From contig NC_039486.1 in assembly GCF_003590095.1 (NCBI RefSeq), positions 8,926,336-8,990,335 on the forward strand: a DNA stretch of 64,000 nt, read 5' to 3'. Shown here piece after piece: positions 1 to 10,600 of the stretch (position 1 is its first letter; each line of letters begins with the position of its first letter). The DNA is from Trichoplusia ni. Lineage: Eukaryota; Arthropoda; Insecta; Lepidoptera; Noctuidae. A model generated the notes under the pieces. It did no database searches. It was not told the DNA's origin and saw only the letters and a list, made by a program, of their open reading frames with translations. The translations under genes were made by a program, and so were the position numbers.

Positions 1-1910
1 ACTAATTCTCGCCTCAAGACTTTCCCATCACGGTGTTCAAGATGCAAAGACATAGAAATATGATTGACGTTTAGTTACTGCAACGGAGTGAACCTAAGTT
101 TTGTTAGGAGGGATACTAGTATGTGTAGATATAAGGATGCGACCCAACTTAAATGTATTTGAGGAAAAATCACTCAAATGCCTAATTACCTCGCTTTGGT
201 CAGCACAGCTCTAGTGGAAACTAAATTAATGCGCAAACAAAACAAGCGAGGAATGTGCTTTGCGAGATTTGCCAAATATAAATAATTACTACTGTACTAC
301 GAGCCTGTGAAAAATAATGTGCATTTACACTACCATGCTTTGGTGGACCCCCTCCCCTCACATTTTTTAGCACAACTTAACATCCTCGTACAACTGATTT
401 TCCTCGTACAGCTTTGACTACGCCCTAGACTACATATGAGTTTTTAAAAACGACTCTACAATATATGAGTATGACAGTCACGGGACAAAGTCAAACACAG
501 CTGAAACTATAAAAGAAAGACCAGCCGTTACTAACGCTTCTCATAATTTTACTACTTTTGCGTCATCTTTCCGTAGCGTCGGGTAATACAATTGATATAA
601 ATATTCCCAGTGTCAGCGATTGCGTAGAAATTGGGTTATTATAAAAACAATAACATATGGTTACGGTTTAGTAATGTGACATCAGAAGTCTGGACGTCTA
701 ATTATACTTTTGTTCGACTCGAATATTAAAAAATCATATTATTTTGTTTGCAAACAATTTCATCAGATTTGAATAACTGCTGAAAAACTGCTAAGCCTAG
801 GCCATTCTTTGTCTTTGCATTTTCCTCTGCGTAATTGTTTTTATCGTCTGCCCATTTCGGCCATTTCCAAGAGTGTCAAAATAAAATTTAACTGTAAAAT
901 TGTCGACATGGACAAATGTATCTATTACTTTGAAGCAACTATTCTGTGTATCGCCAATCCTTAAAAGGACTTTTAGCTTTTTATGCTCATAGGAAACCTG
1001 TCATATATGTTTCGTGAAAAACATAAATTGCTTGTAAGCAAAAATTACTTTAAAAGCGATTAGATTAGAGTAGAATATTCTTAATTGTACACCATGGAAT
1101 TATAGCAGTGACTCTCAGTGATACATACAATGTTAGGGTACAAAGGCGATCTTATCGCTAAAAGCGATATCTTCCAGACAACCTTTGGATGGACAGGAAA
1201 ATTATCAGTATATACAGAGGTAGATGGTGCACTATTGTTAAAAACATGCAAACGTATACATAAACTTACATAACACAGAAATAAGAAATAAAATGAATAC
1301 AATAATAAGATGATCAGTGTTTGAGACGGCTACGGTTTAATGACTTATTCGACTTTTGAAATGAGTTCATCACCATCTGTCAAATTACGATTACTTTTTT
1401 TATTATTTCATGGCATCAAATGCATGTTGTTCGGGTTAGTTGATCATTATTCACAACGACGATAATGCTGGTCGTAATATGATGTTATTAACGAACAAGG
1501 GAATGCGGATACGCGGAAATTATGGTCAGAGCATGGAACCTAATTCGTACTGGAATATTCGTACATTTCGCACATACATGATGAATTTTCCCTTATTTAG
1601 TAAATTGAGTGGGCATTAAAACCTGAAAATTGATAATGCGTTTATGATGCAAACTTAGGTTACGTACAAAATTTCCTATCCAATTAATGTTATTTCAGTA
1701 GCTTTGATTTTCTACACTTAATCTTATTTCTTTCTCATAGTACTTATAAATTTATTATACGTACATACATATATCCATCTGCTAAATAATTGGAGTTGGA
1801 GTTTGTTTTTATTTGCATTTTTGTAACAAAAATGGGCACATAATACATCATCATGTATCTAGTTACTTACCTGTTAAGGTACCAATTCTTCTTATCCATG
1901 TTTTCTGCAG
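1..1910. other. Non-coding stretch upstream of the visible Beat exons
   Basis: No coding exon can be supported here. The sequence is AT-rich and is probably intron of the Beat-like gene, whose first recognisable exon begins at 1911. I looked for the first immunoglobulin exon expected upstream in this family (a WYK-type tryptophan motif) and did not see it, so it probably lies outside the window. The short open frame at 1081-1302 (-) has no recognisable features. Confidence 0.5.
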
Positions 1911-4206
1911 GTAGCCAGGTCGTCGAACACAGTGGTGGCACTTATGAACCTGACGCAGGAATCGGCTGGCCACTACCGATGCGAAGTGTCCGGGGAAGCA
2001 CCGCACTTCACCACCGTTTTCAGGCAAAAATATATTAACATACATTGTGAGTCTAATCACCACATTAATTAACGTACATATTTTCCAGGTTCTGACATTG
2101 ACTTAACGACCTTTGCTAATATGTAATTTTAAATTAAAAAGTCGATAACGGTAATAAAACATTCAATTAATTATTCAACACATCTACTGCTTTTAATAAG
2201 TAAAGAAGCAATAATCGATTTAGTTATGGATTTTGCCAGCTACATATTATACACAATACTATTCTGGGCTGCTTTTTCATTTATTGACTCAGATAATGTT
2301 TACTGCATAAAATAACCTACAAAAACCCAACTAATTTTGTTATTGTTTGCCAGTACTTCCAAAAGGCGGGCCCCGCGTAATGGGACTCCGTGAACATTAC
2401 AGACTTGATGAAACAGTCCTCGCCAACTGTTCGCTGCCTCCGTCCAGACCGAAGGCTCATCTGAAATGGCTCGTGAACGACAGGCCAGCACCGTCAGAGT
2501 ACGTGCTGGGCCCCTGGTACCGGGTGTCCACAGACAGACCTGATGCCGCTGAAACTATACTACAGCTGAGCTTCTACGCGACAACAGCTGATTTTGTTAA
2601 TGGAGCTGTGAAACTAAAAGTAAGTAACTTTGACCGTTAACAGTCAATACGGGCTTTATTAGTTGGAATAAAAGAAACCTTGGCATTCAGATAATGATAT
2701 CTACGGCAGCGCATACTAGAGAGGATTAACAACAAATGCTAATAACTTTTAAATTTTTGGAATTCGAATTGTGGTGCAATACAATATACAATTTCCAGTC
2801 ATTCAATTTAAAATTTCTCAGTACGTTACAGTGTAAGCTTAATATTTCCGGGCGAATTAAAATCGTACAAATACGAGTATTTTATCCATTATGTGTCGCT
2901 GGCCGCCGAAATATACTCATTATCTTTTATTACCGGACAGATATAACCTCGTACGATCGCCGTTGAGGGTCAGAGTGTCAATTCTCCCTCAGAAATTATA
3001 TACAGCGTATTTTAGTTGGTGTAATAATCAAACATTAACAATTCAATACTTACGAAATAATTTGAGATCATCTCTCCTCCACTTTATAAAAATGTACCGT
3101 CTTTAAAATTCAACTAATCTAATAAACATTCTGAAGCATCCACACGTTAAATCTACAATTTACTGCTCTTATAAAATATTGTCGAATTTCTAGTGCCAAG
3201 CGACGATAGCGCCGCTCTACCAACGAGAAACAGAATCTACCCACTACATCGCCTTCCCTTTTACCATCACAGAACCACCAGATGCAGAGGAAATCAAAGG
3301 TATGACGTTACCACTAGCCCCTAGACAAACTTTAACATAAAAATTATGTTTAGAAGATTTATTGTAATAAATATTAGCTTCAGCTTGACAGGATGAGACA
3401 CTTAACGACACAAGAATTCTAATAAATCTTTTACTTTATCAAAAGATTACCCCAAAATTGTATTATTTTTTACGGGGTTCCAAAAACGTGACCCAGGGCT
3501 TGATGCTACAATCACACTCATATTGCGTTCAGTTGCAAACCTTTGATCCTTTCGATACAGATACAGATACATTCATGATGATAATGATGATAATGACAAC
3601 ACTTTAATTTTTGGCGTGAAATAAAAATATTCTATAGTGTTATAATGAAAAAAAACAAAAGTTGTCGTCAAGCCGTCAAGATAACACCTAATTGCTATTT
3701 TTGTGTCAATTTTCAGATCATGCTGCATCGGTCCAGGATTCTTTAGCAGCTTTATTAATACCAATTATTTTTTTAATATTAGTGTAAACTTCGTGATATT
3801 GTATTTAAACATAGGTGGTCAAGAATTTGCACAAAAATGTTTAAATATATTGGTCCAACAAATCTTTCACGGTTCATATTTCAAGTGTTTTGTGGCGAAA
3901 CGTGGCGAATACAGTGTAGAGCATTTTAGATACGGTTAAACAATTCTTTAGAAGTTCACAAACTTGAACATCAAGAAATGTACGTACGTGTAGTTCAGTT
4001 GTACATATGTAAGCAACTAACTAGGGAAGTTGGTCCTGCACCCAAGCAAAGCGACGCAATCTTGAATAGTGTGTCGTTTGGGAACGTAACAATTATACTG
4101 CTTTCCAGTACATTCGGCGGAGAATCGCTCTGTACACGCTCGTCGAGAGCCGGCCCAGAAGCTGGCGGAGACGTCACAGTTAGAGTTACTACGGGTAATT
4201 AGTTAG
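1911..4206 (+). CDS. Beaten-path (Beat) family immunoglobulin-domain protein, 3' exons (partial)
   Basis: Beat proteins are secreted or membrane-attached two-Ig-domain proteins of the arthropod nervous system that bind Side receptors and guide motor axons. Four exons fit together: 1911-2046, 2354-2619, 3194-3299 and 4109-4206, with splice phases 1, 0 and 1 all compatible. Exon 1 encodes the end of the first Ig domain with SAGHYRCEVSGEAPHF, which matches the Beat hallmark (YRCEVS.EAP.F). Exon 2 starts with LLPKGGPRVMG and carries the start of the second Ig domain (VLANCSLPP, then LKWLVND). Exon 3 supplies the paired Cys (CQATIAPLY). The gene is partial: the signal peptide and most of Ig1 lie left of the window. 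The last exon (31 codons to TAG at 4204-4206) is the least certain part; another C-terminal exon or frame is possible. Which Beat paralogue this is cannot be said. Confidence 0.8.
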
Positions 4207-5245
4207 AATTGTTCAAAAGCCATGCGGTTCCATCATTTTCATGTCAGACATTACATTAGCTTTTAACAATTGAGCTAGGAAAGCGACTGTACAAAATTAC
4301 ATTGATTTAAAATTCTGAAAGTTTATTTGAAAATTAAAACAGGTTACATTTGTTATTACTCAATGCAGTCTAGTGATAAATGCTGCTAAGAAACCTAAGT
4401 ATTACAAAAGCGTAACAAGTAAAAACTTATTTCATTTGTCCATAATTAACATTTTTGTGCAAACAATTTTTTTATTATCGTAAGCCCGTGAACGAGTTGT
4501 ACCTATTATAGAAAAAAAAATGTATCTTTTACCCAAAGTTGTAAGTTATTTTTTGATGTAGATTTAAAAACATACTTATAAATTAACATGAATATTGCGT
4601 ATAAAAAATAGGCATTATCACAGCTAAAAACGGTGTTTGGGAGTATCTTTTACGATCATTCAGTGAGGTTGTAATAGCATTATAATAAATAATAAGAACT
4701 TTTATTCTTGTAAACATAAGTTAATAACTATAATTCAGAAGTGTGCGAAAAAACTACAGGTCAAAAGAATTTTAAGACTTTGTAACCGATATAAAAAAAA
4801 AATAGACAGTCGGAATATTATACAATTGTAATGTTAAGTAACACAATATCTTTAAGTATATTATTTTACTCTACCCCGACTCTTGAACTCGCACACATAG
4901 TTCCCATTTTATTTCTACATTGTTATTTTCGTGATATTTTGATGCATTCGAATGTAATAAATATATTGTTTTCTATGCATTTACACGTTTATGTTTTCTT
5001 TAATTTAGCGTGAATGTGGTTCCGTACTAATTAGAAAGGTTGTGATAGTGCTATGCCTGCTTTGCATGTATACCAATTATACTTATTATAAATAAATAAA
5101 TTTAAAGAGTTAAAATATACAAATGGTTTCTTTTTACATAATTTATTTACAATGCTATAAAATTAATTTAGGTTTGTAAGTTTTGTAAAACTCACTGAAG
5201 CGTTTCGTTAATTTCATTAAGTAGCCGTATTCGTTGTCATCTTCG
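4207..5245. other. Convergent 3' ends of the Beat and resilin genes
   Basis: No further coding exon is visible. Tandem AATAAA signals at 5091-5100 (+) could end the Beat transcript, giving a 3' UTR of about 0.9 kb. An AATAAA on the minus strand at 5147-5142 lies 99 bp past the resilin stop. The two transcripts would therefore end within about 60 bp of each other. Assigning these signals to the genes is inference. Confidence 0.4.
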
Positions 5246-8200
5246 TCAATAGCCAGAGCCCCGCGGACCGTTTGGCCCACCGCTGGGGTAGCCTTCGTCG
5301 CCACCGTTGCCTCCATTCTGAGAGCCGGGCCGCCCTCTTCCTCCGTTCTGACCTCTACCGCCTTGAGAACCGTTGGGCCCTCCGCTCGGGTATCCACCGC
5401 CGTTCCCGTTACCACCGTTTCCATCAGAGTATCCTCCATTGCCTCCTGGACCCCCGCTGGGATAGCCTCCATTACCGCCATTACCTCCATTGCCTCCTCT
5501 AGGACCGCCATTAGAATAACCACCATTACCCTGAGGGCCTCCACTTGGGTAACCATTAGAACCACCATTTAAATCTTCGGCTCCTGATCCTGGCTGTCCG
5601 CCTTGTCCGGGACCGCGAGACCCTTGACCATTTCTGCCACCAGGCCTACCGCTCGGATATCCCATAAATCCTTGGCCACCAGCATCTCCTTGACCGGAAC
5701 CGCCCGGGGCTTGGTAACGTTGTGGCCCTGACTGGTCTTGGTCGCCGCCTGGATATCCACTGTCACCACCAGGGAAGTTACCACCTGGACCGCCTTGAGG
5801 ATAGCCTTGGCTGCCACCGCCTTGTGAACCGCCATTACCTGTATAGCGTTTTTTTGTAAATTACAAATACTATTTGCTTAAGAAATATATATGTTGGACA
5901 ATTTAATTAAAGTTTTAAATTAGTTTAACTTTTTTGTTGCTGTTAATATAATATTAAAAAATTAAGACATCATTACCACGGCCAAAACCTGATCCCGAAC
6001 CACCATTAGCGCCACCTGATCGAGAGAAGTATGAATGTATATTATAAACAGATCACTAATTAAACACAAAATCGAAACAGCAAGTAAACTCCAATCACAA
6101 ACAGCTTTGTTTAGTAAATACGTGGATTAATTCCAATCTGTTTTAGGTATGTTGGAAACTGCTGACACGATGCAACCGCCACTTTCCCGATAGAAGCACG
6201 GTTTAACTACAAATAACGACAGATTATATACATTTTGTAGTTTACTTTACACCGAATTCGGCTAATTCGATAATTATTTAATTCCCGGTAAAATTGTGGG
6301 ATACAGTGAGTATTAAAGTGCTCATGGATTAGAATTTCTTTCAGTCAATTTTTCTTGAATCAAAAAAATATTAAGTTTCTTTCTTTCTTTTGTTCAAACA
6401 AGGAACCATCTCTTATACCCTATATTCAGCAGTACCATGCTACTGAGTGATTGTATGTGCTGTTTAAGTCAGGTGTAACCTAAAAGCTGTGTTGAGGTGT
6501 GAATGAACCAACCCTCGTATCGTATCTGGGGCATGTATCCCTGCAGGCCCGCTTCGTACTCGACAACCTGACGCCTGCCATCGGGCAGCACTACGTTATA
6601 CTCCCCAGTGGCCAGGTCGCCATCGCGCTTCTCAGAATGACCAAATTTAGTACCTGTCTGCGAGTCGTCCACGTCATAACTAAACTCGTATTTTGCTGGC
6701 TCCTGAAACAATAATACTTCAAACATAATACTTGTATGCCACTGAAATACCCTATTGTTATATATACTAGGATTTCCGTGTATAAATTCTAAGCAAACTA
6801 CGTTCAATCAACCATATCAGTATCAACTCTCTGTTCCAACACTGAAATGTTCGGGCTTGATGTCTAATATCAATTGTTGTGTATTGTGTGAATGAAACAT
6901 CATGAACTAAGGTTTGATTCATTAGAAAGTGAAAGTTCTACCGATAAACTATAACTATAAGAATTCAATACCTTTATAAGTCTTTATAAATGTACCTCTA
7001 TACCCGTAGCTTAGTTTCAGACAAACATTTGTCCCTGTACTACTAATACTTTTCTTTAGTTTACCTAAAACTGATTAAACATTAAAATGTTTTTTTCTGG
7101 GAAGTTGTAGTTACAATATTCGTACACATTTTTTTCTGATGTTATTAGAGTAATAAAAGTAAAAAACAATCTGTGCAATTCTTACATTAGACTCTCCATC
7201 GTCATAGCTAGGTCCACGGCCATTGCCTCTTCCACCAGAACCACCACTAGATCCGCCGCCAAAGCCAGGAGCTCCATAAGATGATGACGGTTGACCACCA
7301 GGACCACCAAATCCACCTTGAGATTGACCAGGTCCTTGAGAACCGGCACCAGGTGCCAAGTAGCTGGAGTCAGGTGATTGGGAACCTAGCCGCTGGTTGG
7401 CTGATTGACCATCAGGTGAAAACCCACCTGAGGGTGGCGGGCCATACGAACTGTCCGGTGTTTGACCGAACCCGGAACCTGCTCCGTTAAAGCCACCTCC
7501 CTGACTCGGTGGGCCGTATGAGGATTGGGGTCTGCCTCTACCACCAGGCCCGCCCCGTCCACTCGACCCGCCTGGTCCTCTTCCGTTAGGTCCCTGACCG
7601 ATGCCCTGACCCGGTGCACCGTATTGTGAGCTGGGTGTGTTGCCTCGCCCTTGATTGAATCCGCCTTGACCTTGTGACGGAGACCCAAAGCCTTGAGAAC
7701 CTTGTCCATTGCCCCTTGATGAAGGTGGACCATACTGTGTGTCAACTGACGGGCCGGTCTGGCCGTTTGAGTAGGAGTCCTGAGGCCCTCCTCCGGGCTG
7801 GGAGCCCCCTGACGAGCCACCACTACTTCCAGGCGGTCCATACTGCGAGGACGGTCGGCCACCGGATCCAGACGGTGGGAGGTAGCTGTTTACTGGAGGT
7901 TCGCATCTACTCGTCGGCCACGCAAGTGCGCACAGTAATATAACGTACTGAAAAATATAACAAAAAGGGGTTGTATTTTACCTAGGTTTTTAGATCATAA
8001 GCCCTTATGGACTATCAGACGACTGAAAATCTTTTCTAAAATAAATATAGCTAACTATCTTAAAAAAATGTTTTAAGGTTCTTTTCACTTGCAATAGAGG
8101 GAAATATTTTTAAAAAATACGATACTTTTTTTATTTTCACTCAATACTACCAAATAATTTAATTCACACAAACATTTTATTTACATTCAAAAATATATAG

Positions 8201-8249
8201 CCATGTCATGAAATCCAAACAAAACAAACACAAGACTTACTAAAATCAT
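5246..8249 (-). CDS. resilin: Pro-resilin, complete gene (RR-2 chitin-binding domain between two elastomeric blocks)
   Basis: Resilin is the rubber-like cuticle protein that is crosslinked through dityrosines. Five exons join in phase: 8249-8241, 7947-7186, 6702-6513, 6015-5977 and 5838-5246, giving 530 residues. The first coding exon is only 9 nt (M-I-L), as is usual in cuticle-protein genes; it completes a signal peptide of about 18 residues (MILYVILLCALAWPTSRC). The mature protein begins EPPVNSYLPPS, the resilin N-terminal signature. Exon 2 encodes a Gly/Pro/Ser/Gln-rich block with repeated SSQYGPP, SSYGPP and SSYGAPG units. Residues 258-321 form a Rebers-Riddiford RR-2 chitin-binding domain starting EPAKYEFSYDV and ending QIRYEG. 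The last exon is a second elastomeric block with about seven GYPSGGPxG-type units and ends GSGY. The whole arrangement matches Drosophila resilin. It is probably expressed in epidermis around moults. Confidence 0.93.
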
Positions 8250-8351
8250 CACGGAAGAGCTTTCATGAAACTTTAAAGTAAACTAAGCTCTGAAGATGTG
8301 TTACTGTACAAAGTTTTAGCTTTTGAATACATCAAATTTGAATAGTCGGTG

Positions 8352-8359
8352 TTTATATA
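8352..8359 (-). promoter_or_regulatory. Candidate TATA box of the resilin gene
   Basis: The minus strand reads TATATAAA here, 103 bp upstream of the resilin ATG at 8249. A start site 25-30 bp downstream (about 8325-8330) would leave a short 5' UTR of roughly 80 bases, typical of cuticle-protein genes. This rests on position and motif only. Confidence 0.45.
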
Positions 8360-8397
8360 GGAAAGTTGGAACCGGTGAGCGTGATACCGATACGATG

Positions 8398-8500
8398 CAA
8401 GAGCGCACGCGTGAGTTTACGTCTAGTTTCGTGCATCTGCCGCGCGGCGCCCGCGACGCGTCACCCGTGGGACTCCCGGCGGCGCGGGCGCATGCAACGA
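8398..8500. promoter_or_regulatory. CpG-dense patch upstream of the resilin promoter
   Basis: About 100 bp rich in CpG (CGCACGCGTGAG, CCGCGCGGCGCCCGCGACGC, GGCGGCGCGGGCGCATG) stands out in an AT-rich surrounding. It lies just upstream of the candidate TATA box. It could be a promoter-proximal regulatory block; no specific binding site is claimed. Confidence 0.35.
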
Positions 8501-9693
8501 GAAATAATGACACCGTTACGTGACGAACACATACAATTAATATCGGCAAAATGCCGTCATTTATTTTAAATAAATGTTCTTCTGTAAGTGTAGCTGTCAG
8601 AGCAGTATTTATACCTCAACGTGTGATATTCAACATTATTGTAATTCATTGGTCACGATGTAGATTTGTTTATAAAATCGCCGAAGATAAATAACTAAGA
8701 TCGGGAGGATATAGATTGATTTGTTCGGTAATTTTAAACTTAGTACTTTGTCAATGTTAAGTTAACAATAATGTTTAAGCGTCTTTACATGCATTTTTAG
8801 ATCGCGATCACTTCTAAAGAATCAAAATAAGTATTATGATAAAATTCTCGTACGTGATAGTAGGTACCTACCTACCTTGTGATATAAAAATATGTATATT
8901 ATAAAAAAAAACTATGAATCTCGGTTAACCGACTACCTATATGTGCAAAGGTCTAGTAGAAAACATCAGAGGTTGTCGTATAAACAACGTATAGACATAT
9001 ATTATTATGTACAGGAAACACCATGCTTGATTGTAATTAATTGGCACGCAATGTTTTGTGTGCTAACATAATTCCATGGTAACATCAGTTCTATAATATA
9101 AATCAATATCGCGAATTAGTAAAATCAACGCATTGTTTGACATCTGTACTTTAGACATCGATAGAGTTATATCGTTCAACTTCCATTTATAAAGCAGGTA
9201 CTTGTCCAAATGCCGCATGAAAATGTTTTTGAAACTAATTATCTTAATCTAAATCTATCGTAATAAAATATTAAACTCGAAGATAAACTAAGATAGCGCA
9301 GGGCAGACGAGTTCAATCAAATCTATTCCAAAGGTCCTCACTCCAATATGTCATTAATTAAAGAGTGATCTGTTGACTAAAAGCTTTCGCAATAAAATCG
9401 TGAGTTAACATATAGGATACGAGTATGGCGTATAAGTACGTAGAGAATAATTCTTTAAGACTAGTTTAAAGGCAGTGATGAAAACTATAATAATGTCTCT
9501 AGGATGTAGAGAGGACGCGATAAATTTTTGCTAAACGAAGGTCACAGGAGCGGGGACAGAGCTCACATGTACCAGAAAGCTTCAAGCTTGTTGCCATACA
9601 TGGATATAAAGTAAAATTGAGTAAGGTAACATTACTAGGATGTTCAACAATTTATTACGATTCAGATAGCGTTGGATACTCTTTACTGTTAAA

Positions 9694-9790
9694 ATAACCG
9701 CAAAATCAAAATCAAAATTCATTTATTCAAATTACGTCTAGGCTACTAAGTAGCACTTTTGAAGGTCAGGTTGCACCTAGAAGAAATCCT
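9694..9790. repeat. Fragment of a dispersed lepidopteran-type repeat
   Basis: The segment has an AAAATCAAAATCAAAATTCA start followed by TTATTCAAATTACG and AGTAGCACTTTTGAAGGTCA. From general knowledge, tails of this type (AATCAAAATCA.TTATTCA ... CACTTTTGAA.GTC) occur in many copies in moth and butterfly genomes. The family was not determined, and only this one copy was noticed in the window. Confidence 0.45.
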
Positions 9791-10439
9791 CTCATTGTTT
9801 TTTTTTTATTGTTTTATTTTATTTATTTATTAGATTCACATTATAATACATACTTACACAAAACAGATTATAGACAAGTGTATCAAATAATTAAAGGCGA
9901 ATTGTAATAACTGATTATACTTTTTCATTGTAATTCGCAAATCCACACCTGAACCCATAGAGAGATATACAAATGGATTTTAAAACCTATATTTTGGTGT
10001 CAATTAAAAGTATTATAGCTATTGCACTAAAAATAACACATTAAACTTCACATACTTCGGTAAGTACAAGAATATCCTGCTGACTAGACTACATGTATTA
10101 AAGCTAACATGTACAAAAATATTTCCAACAGGGAAATATAAAAATACACTTCGATTAATTTTATAAACAGTAATAAAAGAACCTAACACCACTTTAAAAC
10201 AGTTTATTTTTATTTTAACAATTTAATTGCGTGCGTTTACAGTTTTAACAAGGATTTAATTAGATCTGATTTTAACCTTACTTTAACGATATCATTACGT
10301 GGATTCTTTGAATACAACTTAATAGCTGAAGCGCTACGACCCTATCTTAAGAGGTTTTTGCTCTTTGAATGTATTTATTTATTTAATAATCTATGTACTT
10401 ATAACAAAAAAGGAAAAAAACGCAACATAAATAAGACGA

Positions 10440-10600
10440 CATGGATGGTCGAATTGTTGTGTGCAACAGGAGAAACCCAATGTACGCGACGTGTCGTGGG
10501 TTCGATCCCTGTGTAAAACAAGCATTTCTTTGACTGAGTCTGAGTGTCTTTGTGCATGTGATTGTTAACATCCCGCGTCAAAAGGATTTTTTTCAATTTT
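10440..10600 (+). repeat. tRNA-derived SINE-like copy A
   Basis: The copy contains a pol III B-box-like GTGGGTTCGATCCC at about 10496-10509, followed by GAGTGTCTTTGTGCATGTGA. The latter word is shared exactly with the copy at 15725-15905 on the other strand. It is not a tRNA gene, because no cloverleaf with acceptor stem can be drawn. The boundaries are approximate. Confidence 0.55.

Noticed and set aside
3558..3600. Short GATACA and GATGATAAT repeats resembling a tandem array
   Set aside because: This is simple microsatellite sequence in a Beat intron; there are no spacers as in CRISPR, and CRISPR arrays are not expected in an insect.
5155..5835. Overlapping open frames on both strands in the last resilin exon (for example 5155-5568 and 5234-5572)
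   Set aside because: They are shadows of the glycine-rich repeat coding; only the frame ending at 5246 fits the splice phases and resilin motifs.
7386..7943. Alternative frames of 158 and 89 codons over resilin exon 2
   Set aside because: These are out-of-frame readings of the SSYGPP repeats; they lack starts, signal peptides or any family resemblance.
10496..10510. B-box GGTTCGATCCC suggesting a tRNA gene
   Set aside because: No acceptor stem or cloverleaf can be formed, and the flanking words recur elsewhere in the window, so it is a SINE copy.
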